A DNA stretch of 64,000 bases from Barthelona sp. PCE (Eukaryota; Metamonada: BaSk clade). Position 1 is the first letter of the stretch. Each line of letters starts with the position of its first letter. The notes under the pieces are model-generated. The model ran no database searches. It was not told the origin of the DNA and worked only from the letters and a program-made list of their open reading frames with translations. Where the stretch lies: assembly GCA_040285745.1 (NCBI GenBank), contig JAUFOR010000002.1, positions 558,001 through 622,000 on the forward strand, given 5' to 3'. Below are positions 12,001 through 17,384 of the stretch, piece by piece. A program made the position numbers and the translations under genes.

Positions 12001-13902
12001 AAGAGCATAAAGACGAATAAGTGCAGAAAAAACCTTAGGATCAGTCTGAACTAACGAGTCAAAAACCTCATCATTAATAGGTTGATCGTTCGAAACCGTA
12101 CAGTTCGGAATAATGGGCTCATACAAAACAAATGAAGAAGACTCTACGTTGAGCAATTTGACAGCTTTCTTCAACATTAAATGTGAAGAATGAAGAGAAA
12201 CAGCAAATATACTCAATGCCTTAACTGTCTGGAAGAAAATAAGACGAGAAACCAAATAATATGGTTTGGAATGAAGGAGTACTTGTACTGTACTGATGAA
12301 CTGGAAATTTAATCGACGCGAATTGTATTCACTCAGACGATCATGAATATGAGAGCAAATAGCAAGGTCAATATGAATGATCTCCTTTCGAAGTTCACTG
12401 AATGGAACGTTAAAAGTATCCAGATTAAAACGAACAAAGGTTGAAGTTGGACTGATTCCGTATAATTTCTTCAAAAAAGTAACTAAATTAAGTTTGTAAC
12501 TGTCCAGTAACTGATTATACTGAATGTTCCACTCGTTGTAGTTCAAGTTCATGCCTCGGAATGTTAAGTTACGGAAGGTACTGAACTCCAAGAATCGTAG
12601 TAGCAACTCTTCAGTTGCTGCACAACGATCAACAAAGTTGTTAAGGTTGCCAAACGCATCAACCGAGCGCAATCGAACCCAGGCGCTATCTTGTGATGTG
12701 CGTTCATTCCTGTAACGGAAAAAAGATTGTCTTAGAAAATTGCAAATACCAATAGTTGTACGAATACGGGCAACTATATTGATTGCATTGTCAGTGAACG
12801 TGTTGAATACTTCGTTATTCAAACGAAGAGAATCACGTGAGTGAACATCAACAGTGAAAAAAGACTGCGGGTCGAGGTTGCAGTCTTCCTCAAGATACTG
12901 AAGCGATTTGTCGATGGTCTGTGAAGCGACACTGCTCAAAATAATATTTAAATTGTGTTCGGAAGCGTAAACTGGTAAGTTAAGGAATACTAAATCGATT
13001 GACTCAAAAATACAACTTAAAACCTTACATAAACCTTGAAATTCATCGGCTGTGGATGTCTCTAAATCTTTAAAGAAAGGACTGACAAATTTTAGGAAGT
13101 GATTTACCTTATCTACCTCAGAAAAAAAATCTGAAAGTTCTCTGACCTTATGTTTGATTTTCTGAATAAGATTAGCATCAATACTCTCTACATGCTTCAT
13201 AAACTTAACAAATATTGGATCTCTAATACCACGTAAAACTTCCTTAACTAAAAGATATCTAGTATTCCAAAATCTACATTCGTCAGTGGGAATATCTATG
13301 GTATGTTCCTTCTTTAATAAATTGGAAACAAAATCGAAAAGTCTATTGGCATAATTTAAAAGTTGTTCTGCTTCTAATGACGTAACTTCTGCTGCAAGAA
13401 CAATATCTATAATATCATCGCTTAAATTTTGTTGAAAACTAGATTGTTTCTGACCGGTTTTTTGGCGGTCTTGATTGTTTTCAAAGAATTTTGAAAAATT
13501 TTCATTGCTTACATTGTCTAATTTTAATAAACCTTGATTAAAAATGAATTTGATCAAAGAATTAGTCGAATTCTCAATAACAGGAACGAAAAAGACAATC
13601 AGTTCTTCAATACTGCTTAAGATTTCAGGGACATTTAACTCAAAATCAATGGGTTTAATAATGATTTCAAAATCAGTCTCATCTACATTTGGAAAATCAA
13701 ATTGTAGTTCAATAGTATCTGAAGTGGGGTGTATACAAAATATTGATCTTGCTGATTCATCAAACAAGAATGAAGCAAAACTGGCCAAAAGACCACCTTC
13801 AAGTTCGGGATCAACATTGATCTCACTTAAACGGGGAGATACTGTTAATACGCGGGATAAAACTCTTTGAAATGCTTGTTTTTGTACCTTTAATGATAAC
13901 AT
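1..13902 (-). CDS. giant dynein heavy-chain-like protein, catalytically degenerate (3' end outside window)
   Basis: The frame starts at ATG 13902 and stays open to base 1 (4634 residues) with no stop, so the C-terminus lies beyond the window. The layout is that of a dynein heavy chain: a tail of about 2150 residues, then AAA-like modules, then a stalk. In the AAA1 position (residues about 2175-2255) a hydrophobic strand leads into HGDMINILPEL where GPAGTGKTE is expected, and the Walker B equivalent reads IACFKHFHKL instead of the usual xACFDEFNRI. The AAA4-like strand at about 3275-3294 reads HLTLIKPISLDAMNFLSF and has no GxGGSGK. A coiled coil at about 3595-3685, a globular segment at 3686-3790 ending LQWAQMTQNHEK, and a returning coil to about 3855 match the stalk and microtubule-binding tip. 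Family assignment rests on this order and spacing. ATP hydrolysis at AAA1 is very unlikely. By comparison with the gene at 28715 about 600 residues should remain outside. Confidence 0.75.
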   Translation of the reverse strand, partial: MLSLKVQKQAFQRVLSRVLTVSPRLSEINVDPELEGGLLASFASFLFDESARSIFCIHPTSDTIELQFDFPNVDETDFEIIIKPIDFELNVPEILSSIEELIVFFVPVIENSTNSLIKFIFNQGLLKLDNVSNENFSKFFENNQDRQKTGQKQSSFQQNLSDDIIDIVLAAEVTSLEAEQLLNYANRLFDFVSNLLKKEHTIDIPTDECRFWNTRYLLVKEVLRGIRDPIFVKFMKHVESIDANLIQKIKHKVRELSDFFSEVDKVNHFLKFVSPFFKDLETSTADEFQGLCKVLSCIFESIDLVFLNLPVYASEHNLNIILSSVASQTIDKSLQYLEEDCNLDPQSFFTVDVHSRDSLRLNNEVFNTFTDNAINIVARIRTTIGICNFLRQSFFRYRNERTSQDSAWVRLRSVDAFGNLNNFVDRCAATEELLLRFLEFSTFRNLTFRGMNLNYNEWNIQYNQLLDSYKLNLVTFLKKLYGISPTSTFVRFNLDTFNVPFSELRKEIIHIDLAICSHIHDRLSEYNSRRLNFQFISTVQVLLHSKPYYLVSRLIFFQTVKALSIFAVSLHSSHLMLKKAVKLLNVESSSFVLYEPIIPNCTVSNDQPINDEVFDSLVQTDPKVFSALIRLYALLMDYEDTFSQLDMSYLSTHTTDEIPTRDELKKLAVDLAPYVNSAESLKSADLIIDSAVVPLVFYDEINRCLRSQMELAADLQLTFIQLFTDYLTSNENVIRKFYSSPLLCKNHSMICINCDDNASTIFYHTHKFVSLLENLVVHKNGVNIGAQIYSRVPSIVSRTAKFFKQFHDVSSVLSLSCRKYNCILPDLVRVLENLLMDELNKTNTSVFSACNDIVWQAQGSLTFCTLFDTTIDVLAKKAEALFTVIRFIEKFFDNLSEDNRIFILALSSDLNEILNANVSHFHHLQDMFEDFNAKLCELVENARKILFLTQGDNYWLDFLQYLQDLLVRKVTELLTITLQQFHSFLDTQESGTFLIGKLFLRGEFIFTIPDSHVGGSVLSLLEKSKPDVLMSSKSMASVGFSEVEYEMSEDSFTVYSILHRKPVVDNPKIKLDVFVDTMLTLMLRSFAVLKVPRSLVGEDGHFDEYELKTPRINDEAFELVEEEEDKIESNSVIMLVRNNTSLNALIRRVYSNIANFAQLMLEYISDKYSTFGVLFDSVKLQQTLKLDTIASVVDDIERKSDGTSGRLSKFKVVANREKFFKQLEPKLDLLEQVSDLVYNITNNDVIMFVTYDLSAFKDSMQAKFSGVVFKLRKLLSNTLSIITTHIYDYLTYQLEQINDMRRSLEKTDGDQRIITLQDLTRRIRDLKLNEKRLKSTIEFCTELVQLFEHHSSLQGEQDTVNHANKCIVGAERLTTQLDNTIQVVQTQVSRSMGSFVQKVEANVIELNSQLEQFSNRVFELEPFGNVKCPIFSTEFNEGVTAARTLLTELLSEAESLASRRVDISGYLRLISTKSLQLVTIEAAQDMLSEYDRMWNLFEAMISESEEFESISFEEVNLKDHIEFIEDCIDSLEEMSENVQNVAGYFKNNLQELLRLLNAFINLKKRSFSDYYWQLLSNSAGSHFSNQMSFSVITLLLTFFDNESGFIRLKEIIQEAKDEETAGVILSSLESDWLLKQISLSSVALDCRDKCLFRDAFADRVPHLLINDPTREHMLLFNLPYFSDLSFMSDFEFKSSPWAQALHFPELLKGCEGEVVCRRLPIFEKLNSSLESIAQALSLSSSRLAGRMRSWSISLQQIRRWLVILFNTSAIWETLFFCSYEYSKYNLENNKLYRDIADVHVRFLNFQSKCQKFRCILDSAEQNIIEEARQLYDDSVSLVKKIVPHLQPEWVSRAVYLGYVSSMSMATSTILVQKLRVHPDLFSRVSAENFAIQHTYCQLGPNSNGFEVEGDYITHLIDQANILVPFDAPQAIFPMDTVERFFGGFMSAFVRWVRNEWQEFIKINPDMLVMTVEDFWEKLESFDGIIHPIYMCRFHLQHYLKHITTNDEPKVYRAKIKFLYDKIKLKLSSIYVIDDGSIYAHYRRIITPYLGEFSAVDMRYPSDFDRKYQSDLPCRPLDFSSTMTRDFVIPESSVDMSLTTEHKLITPVRNNAEAIKPGEFFINEISYKWADSLIVIDGVELKHPHTITANLIAPVLTPDLFKVMRMMWKTFSWKRIVLLHGDMINILPELRIAFLFYCMSPFYIFDCVSLAQEFTNLNGELLLDEFLDRLRPFIPSAYKTGTIACFKHFHKLPVIAQGLVSSLFHGSDCRTVFCCDTPNFVLPEDDYVAINLDTHFNHSGSSLLYLLLDLYPYLEVIPFTYGFIHQVSLLLDQIYWLLRAYGILVFFNSNNLRRIMAGTITLFKHVCSVTTGVASSSPDVQFVYVKRVFAYVLFQFLEDAASLNNFTQLAHNVFRHSLFDIKSILSVLENFAPYYQNIENYKMQPGFNFWTNMVLNTDLYENFRLLNFMIKFSSKLHFNDMVVLYTYTSSLVDVRNSVIQLYSRYLSDYHQNDEHPLVIKHEILNSNELGSDGEVVLHAKNESFRIASAINEEVREMGFVDTLVDLPNVLVVVYCCDAPTTFLTVFKDSINYAVSNCFYFRCEVNVKFVSILTNHSPVAVNSVNRLSDSIKLHTKFSGIKINTRLIPEPDRDIPSYPFIANQEVIFMDPVYTFTESQGAKISDGVMIGALNHVEMSDLSLRFGKSDAIGVGINSLVSMFQKASHLYNPFTSFILPPSSRLHNIWTLLDKLRDHPNKLQAVVWLMYVYGHRMGVNKSSISNSVRSFIKKYEIAVEGQAANTGVDNMLVSGLSASLLVNEEMTSRSGHSMGHVSLKLSGRKSSHRKSAREMDSARDISDQVILEGVEMNNLEKSYIKIGEPGLHPNEKMLYEHIFEIFFSEPDAIERHPIKDGKTYRLFFANYDSRIHSLKLIDEVFAKADVEVLRFRFDIYPSTTAYDLQQALSTFIPHWSRNLIAPASQKQHYWIIFDNIQFATSDVLLLIQNVSNSNVLNLPKDNLNIRFERTSFCAIGHFDMPISKPISDDLHSFVSHLDGFFTTVFPHVTHAMLIDRAVQFLVNKWGVTDSAHVSIIRTTFEVFKFLLVKFKTGLKQSVASPTYAFSEKHIWLFASVMVHHKPNPAMFGPSLASFFIFLLRVIWLSRLQSSRELMFANNLIEQAITHFYSGDIIQHLPSYDTLCVINIKTAMELDAKSQSHQKMINDDIYCGDFVLVARDDLLRFRLFRALHEYSPQKLISLAPSEMLFLLSMSIVLNTPNLHLTLIKPISLDAMNFLSFVISMFVNINKKRLHLIKLELGDTNQLFEIVKDVLINGKSTIVVLNQFFWLRCGQEPLFSNRLTAALLDSFHPDTKFNALISQSLLFTDDQREELTSWAERYTPLGMNTVDFIKERVSKNLTFVNVIPPSLFIESNSMKQLIPIFARTVVVQHQGYSKSDFVQVVSDLIIILDRQYRLSLSPVAQQGLSRILHRSLMDFKKMAHIVNSRQREDFSHFFANTFIKLTERIQAQIIMPDTNRLSFQPQWAFGTVTAGTFDALGLQQFFNHTVENFFNLALYNRSMTEEKTQLTRGLLSYYRWIETAMNLCHRDLTHYSMTLEKTQRELDKNIKKLREEHQRKDALQEESVKFQTDIKNSEAEYNRAQSQLDECSEELNNAKEVFNLVVAELHNLGERDSFEMLLLSGENQHLDELSCIIISIVEGKFSQNAAFKDLRNMIIRIDHFVESLVSFGATLPIILIEQLLSKLDALDFDGPMLTRSFCPLLGRYARSALQWAQMTQNHEKALLTHHEATRDRDMMNSRSQTNTQAIESNTQRLKMHSDALVKNYHYVALMHHEMSETRSNLMLLEKLLDYLALFRNICPEVDRKDVPDTPSSMWSAAGPNTMSDPTSLSETASDPSTPFIVDTSFATPAKMVNSIEPVEEEKPKRMQTTPEYLLHAALVAMMPLITCLDIDSSVELFHSCLNDLVSKQLIVASDSAAIHSDKAFKHALQLNIEVIREYILDAFVPQPNEVQYPLSLEVITEVYTHVHTTKLGGIQFDDSVEVMESIDLAEEMDQLFDGEGIRDNIATSRGSKTQRSLPTERSITSVPMVSTTRNTEKLDMKQIAEPKRVAELFNRFFTETPFLSPLLLQLEEFSPFISTFYGERVISIFDPFDFSEKLINSLFTDVNYIGLYKYSSVNEQRDALINSVCKHKVTVIKDIDLLISLAPIILDILHVIKNRTYRLMVGDNRFDFVADCKVIIQCVQPLTHTSFLSSGLSDFPFINMDCELDSLIEVVCFDLCSHHDPDLYGIAQNLFAVIFNAAREETRLEREALQYVVSASRQLNVEMLEKTLSVFSEKCKKLSDCRDSQAFAKAYLLAVKNRVIRRYKYYAHIVGSGLKALVHVMNRSKMFYLIPNLKGVYKIILDAFKEMPEGKVVLDSTIRVSMLNTFIENMFTRIPSIHQRMVFALKFCTNLYLIAEEELDLFHSLLQAPDGFDMMTTYLKDMVDSSVFDAIEDGLIDHWLNAEWIDLAEMPDELKDLPLFVCVLLIVSIKPDLAFFAARAFLYAHNLHLCLGENPCSRFQLDGSIDFGFYKAVCVSSRYTNVFLRDAPLISVDEVTDEFLNETPLFGIASCQLDA

Positions 13903-14291
13903 AGGGTAAAATTACAGTGTTTTTAAAAAGGTCTTATGCTTATTTGTAAATATTGAGGTATATAACCGGAAAATAATATCTCTAGTGCAGTTTTACGTGC
14001 AAAAATTCAATACAAATATGTTCACTCGTTGAAAACGATGAAAATAGAAAAACACATTTTTACCTGAGATTTCCTACTGAATTCAATAGATTTACTGTAT
14101 GTATGCTTCATGTTTGACCGCAGTTACAAATAACAAAAACTCTTTAAAGGACAAATTGGAAAAATTGAGAAAAAATGTTCCTATATCATTAAACTGCACC
14201 AATACATGATAAACGACTTGAAAACTTGTTTATATCAAGACAAAATGTTTTAAAAAACAAAAATTAAACTTAGGGATTGATGAAATAAACA
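13903..14291. other. intergenic, upstream of the dynein-like gene and downstream of TPK
   Basis: This 389-bp AT-rich spacer holds no open frame, tRNA-like fold or repeat that I can support. It must contain the 5' leader of the gene starting at 13902 and the 3' end of the thiamine pyrophosphokinase transcript. Several short T-runs lie upstream of 13902. Confidence 0.6.
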
Positions 14292-15035
14292 TTACTCTGA
14301 TAAACAGAACATAAAAAACTCTTCATCGCATTTGATTGATACTTGTGATTCAATATTTTCGTTACTAGAACTAAAAAATTGTAAAAAATCACACAAAAAA
14401 GTGCCATCATACTTAAAACCATATAACTGGCATTTTGACGGTCTAAAACAACATACACCACATTTAATACCTAATTTCGACAGTGTAAATGTGTGTTCTA
14501 CTCCTTTTCTGCACACAAATATATAATTTGAATTGCTAAATAACACAATATGATGTAAATTTTCAAAATCATTCAATATTCTGAATGCAGCAGATATATT
14601 CGCCAATGTCTGATCAAATCGGCCATATTCAAAGTTGTAAATGTAAAAAACGGTTGAATCAGAAGCAAAATATTGCAGGCACTTATAAAGATCATTTTCA
14701 TCTTGATTCGGAAGGCTTATTACTTCCCCTTTATACCGTTCAAGGTTAAGAAGTGTTGCTGAATCCAAATCTCCAACAACAAAGTCGATTAGATTACATA
14801 AGTCAGTTCTTTCAGTAAATACACGATTTAATGCTCCGTCTAGGCATATTACACTATCTGATACCTGGATTACAGAGTCTAATATGGATGAAACTAATTC
14901 TCCTGGCGAATTCGTAAGTACACAACGTACTCCAACAGAGTCTGGATCTTTATCTGCAAAAGTTCGCAGAATAGGAAGTTGGTCGAAACATAGCATCAAT
15001 AAACCAATAGAAAAAGCAAGAAAATGCAGCAACAT
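14292..15035 (-). CDS. TPK1: thiamine pyrophosphokinase
   Basis: 247 residues. The enzyme transfers pyrophosphate from ATP to thiamine to make thiamine diphosphate, the cofactor of pyruvate- and 2-oxoacid-handling enzymes. The family signatures appear in order: a DGALNRVF segment after an SDSVICL strand, the metal-binding VVGDLDS, a QDENDLYKCLQ helix and GRFDQTLANI. The C-terminal half has the beta-rich thiamine-binding pattern, with a CRKGVEHTFTLSKLGIKCG strand pair. The ATG at 15035 gives a short hydrophobic N-terminus; Met14 (ATG at 14996) is an alternative start and better resembles cytosolic TPKs. The length is usual for the family. The gene lies divergently from the SNARE gene at 15196, with a 160-bp spacer. 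Confidence 0.88.
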   Translation of the reverse strand: MLLHFLAFSIGLLMLCFDQLPILRTFADKDPDSVGVRCVLTNSPGELVSSILDSVIQVSDSVICLDGALNRVFTERTDLCNLIDFVVGDLDSATLLNLERYKGEVISLPNQDENDLYKCLQYFASDSTVFYIYNFEYGRFDQTLANISAAFRILNDFENLHHIVLFSNSNYIFVCRKGVEHTFTLSKLGIKCGVCCFRPSKCQLYGFKYDGTFLCDFLQFFSSSNENIESQVSIKCDEEFFMFCLSE

Positions 15036-15195
15036 GTAATGAGGGTTATATAATCACATACTCTACATTTACTAAGTATAATCTGACTTTTGCGGTAAAT
15101 AATCGTTCCTGTGAACATAGGAACAGTCAAAATATTTAGCTTAAAATTTTGTGTTTGTTTCACAAAAATCTTCATTTTCACTTTGAATAGTTTAT

Positions 15196-15534
15196 ATGAC
15201 TGTCAACCGGAAGAAATTTGACCTTTTTGGGCAATCTAATGGGCAGGAAGAGGATGAATTCGAAATCCTTGATGAAGAAGTTGATGAATTAGGGGTAAGA
15301 ATTAATAGAATACATGATATGTCCACAGGTATGAGTGTGGATATCAATCTACTTGAGAATGAGGTCAACAAAACGTCAGATAAAGTGAACGATTTAACAG
15401 GTGTTGTTGTTCAAGCGGCAGATCGTTTTGATCGTGTAGCAAAGAGGTGTGGGTGTTCACTAACGTGTCTAATGATCCTTGTATTTCTTGGAATTTACTT
15501 CTTTTTGTACTTTTTGTACAAATTTTTACGATAA
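15196..15534 (+). CDS. small tail-anchored Qc/Bet1-like SNARE
   Basis: 112 residues. An acidic N-terminus leads into a roughly 60-residue heptad helix (from about FEILDEEVDELGVRI to VVVQAADRFDRVAKR). A Cys-rich junction (RCGCSLTC) and one C-terminal membrane anchor (LMILVFLGIYFFLYFLYKFL) follow. This is the shape of short Qc SNAREs such as Bet1/SFT1, which act in membrane fusion between ER, Golgi and endosomes. I see no glutamine in the central part of the helix where the ionic zero layer belongs, the nearest residues being D/I/N, so the Q class is assigned from overall shape only. The start follows a pyrimidine-rich leader containing TTCATTTTCAC. Confidence 0.7.
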   Translation: MTVNRKKFDLFGQSNGQEEDEFEILDEEVDELGVRINRIHDMSTGMSVDINLLENEVNKTSDKVNDLTGVVVQAADRFDRVAKRCGCSLTCLMILVFLGIYFFLYFLYKFLR

Positions 15535-15880
15535 AATGATGTTATTATCAAATGACAAATTTTTTTCTTCTAGCATTACCTAATTATACATTGTTTAATG
15601 TTTTATATTCAATATAGAGTTTTTCAACATGTTAAATACATCATATAACGGTTTATGTACACAAATCCTGTTAATATTTTTTTTGATATTCAACCATTAG
15701 TGACAATAGTTATTAACAAAAAGTATAGTACAATAGTTATTACATATAAACAACATTCAATACATTAAATAAAGATTTTGAAGCAATAAAAATACAACCA
15801 GAAAAAGTGCTTTACTCATTCTAAACAGAAATGTGAATCATTGGATAATCAGCGCTAAAAAGCTTCGTGTAGCTGATTGT
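15535..15880. other. AT-rich intergenic region between convergent SNARE and RPS28 genes
   Basis: A 346-bp spacer holding the 3' ends of two convergent genes. It is strongly AT-rich with ATAAA-like motifs (for example ATTAAATAAAGA near 15765), which are possible polyadenylation signals. I see no gene in it. Confidence 0.6.
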
Positions 15881-16066
15881 CTAACGACGCTTGGCCTCAG
15901 ACTCGGATTCGAGAAGACAGAGGACGTCACCGACTCTGCAAGGGCCCTTGACGTTTCTAGTGATGACACGCTCGCTATCGTTAAAGCGAACACGTACCTG
16001 CTGAATACCACCGCGAGTACCGGTCCTGTTGAGCAGTTCCGTGACGGTTGCGAACTTGGGTTCCAT
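15881..16066 (-). CDS. RPS28: ribosomal protein eS28
   Basis: 61 residues, complete. This is the small-subunit protein eS28 (S28e), an OB-fold protein near the mRNA exit channel of the 40S subunit. The recognisable core includes [40 protein letters not shown] and a C-terminal [14 protein letters not shown], which corresponds to the conserved LLESEREARR tail. It is slightly shorter at both ends than the usual 64-69 residues. The ATG at 16066 follows a TTAGGAA leader. Its codon use is more GC-rich than its neighbours, as expected for a highly expressed gene. Confidence 0.95.
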   Translation of the reverse strand: MEPKFATVTELLNRTGTRGGIQQVRVRFNDSERVITRNVKGPCRVGDVLCLLESESEAKRR

Positions 16067-16833
16067 TTCCTAAGAGTTAGAGCGTCGAACTTCGCCTTAT
16101 GTCCGAACTAAAAACTGTTCCTAGGGTGAATAACATCCTAAATGTATGTACAACCAAGAAAAAAAAAAGAACTGGCTATGAGCATATTTTCCACATGTAA
16201 CTCCCCTGCTACGAGCTGCCTCGTAATTGAGCATCTAGTTCAGCATTAGAAATGCATACCATTTTTATATAAAGGTGTTTGAAGAAAAAGGAAGTTTTTG
16301 GAAGCTCAAAGCTGTTTCGTAGAACTTTTCTTACAATACATGTTGAGATATACCTTCTAGTTGCTGAGATAATAAACCAACAGAGACCATTTACCTACAA
16401 AAAGAATTTTCACCACTTTCATTCCTTTGTTACATCCATATTACACAGTGCCTTCGCTGCAATATTGAACGAATGTTCAACTGTATTTCATTCAGTGCGA
16501 TAATATTACTTTTATGACTTGATTTCAGCTATTTGGGCTCAGTATCTTTACATGCAGTATGTATGGGGTAATTAACGGAACATGGGCAAATTTCTGTTTA
16601 TTTGCATGTTTTACTTTTATAAAACACCTTTTGATGAATTATCGAGGTAAAATAATCCATGAATACTTTTCCAAGTGGTAGAATTAGTGCTATATGGTCA
16701 AAAAGGTCTACCATATTTGTAAGTAAACAGTAAAAACTGTAAACGATTTTTTTTCGCATTCAATTCTTCAAAGTAATTTACTACTTTAAAACACACCTAT
16801 TCATTGTTGTAACATCATAAAAGTATATTTAAT
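16067..16833. other. 767-bp intergenic region with TATA-like box and possible small RNA
   Basis: The region lies between the divergent RPS28 and CCDC28-like genes. It contains a TATATAAA box at about 16265-16272 and a compact inverted-repeat region at 16159-16241, described separately. The rest (16280-16830) is AT-rich. A 74-codon frame at 16279 begins only with TTG and has no family resemblance, so I do not call it. Confidence 0.5.
16159..16241 (-). ncRNA. candidate Pol III-type structured small RNA
   Basis: Read on the minus strand, GAACT at 16241-16237 can pair with AGTTC at 16173-16169. Ten T residues (16168-16159) follow immediately, as in an RNA polymerase III terminator. Inside is a perfect hairpin, TACGAG-GCAG-CTCGTA. 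A TATATAAA-like box lies about 25-30 bp upstream of the putative 5' end (16265-16272, TATA-like on both strands). The resulting RNA would be about 73-77 nt. It lacks the D- and T-loop features of a tRNA, and I do not recognise U6, snoRNA or SRP motifs. The identity is unknown and the call is tentative. Confidence 0.3.
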
Positions 16834-17187
16834 ATGACTACACGAGAAAATTGTCAAAAAATGCTTGACGGAATTGAGGAGCAACTTCATTCGGGTAAAA
16901 CAAAGATATTTGGTCAGACAACAAAGAACGTTATGAAGAATCTTGACGTTATTAGACAGGCACAGGTTGATTTTGCCTTTAGTCAACTCGAAGTTGAGCT
17001 TAGCTTCCCCAATGTTCAAGAATCTCAAGCAAAAGATGATATTCTTAAGGAATCGCAGCATCTTATGCTTCAACAAACATTCCATGATTTCCAGCATCAG
17101 CTCCACCAAAACTCAGTCGACTCCTTGATGTTAATTGGTCAAAAGGTTCAGGAGCTTGAGCAACAGCTTATCCATCCTACACATTAG
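16834..17187 (+). CDS. small helical protein, CCDC28 (DUF4061)-like
   Basis: 117 residues, mostly helical. The N-terminal half has the arrangement LDGIEEQLHSGKTKIFGQ, then a helix with VIRQAQVDFAFSQLEVE, which recalls the CCDC28A/B core (leucine-rich helix, DFHSGKLQAFG, then MEHVRxMQExLAxLNxxLE). The C-terminal helix (SLMLIGQKVQELEQQL) matches the position of the second CCDC28 helix. CCDC28B interacts with BBSome components and influences cilium length in animals, so a cilium role is possible here. The match is by eye and short; a generic coiled-coil protein is the alternative. Confidence 0.45.
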   Translation: MTTRENCQKMLDGIEEQLHSGKTKIFGQTTKNVMKNLDVIRQAQVDFAFSQLEVELSFPNVQESQAKDDILKESQHLMLQQTFHDFQHQLHQNSVDSLMLIGQKVQELEQQLIHPTH

Positions 17188-17384
17188 ACCTTGTGAATTT
17201 AGATTTATTTGTTCTTTTAGAGGTTTCTATTAATTATTTTCCTCATATTAATTTATGTGCTGTAATTTCTGGGTAAAAACCATGCAAAAAGCGTGTTGTG
17301 GATCAATCATTATTTCAGATGACTTGTGTAAATAGAAAACACTGTTTTTTTTTATTTTTCCCTTTTCACTGGTTCTATCCTTTT

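Noticed and set aside
16159-16241. tRNA gene
   Set aside because: The length is right, but no D-arm or T-loop consensus and no anticodon arm can be drawn.
16279-16503. 74-codon frame downstream of a TATA-like box
   Set aside because: It begins with TTG, has no family resemblance and lies in AT-rich intergenic sequence.
17298-17384. N-terminal extension of the TTLL protein
   Set aside because: The frame opens with GTG, and the residues are encoded by a T-rich leader unlike protein; ATG 17385 is the better start.
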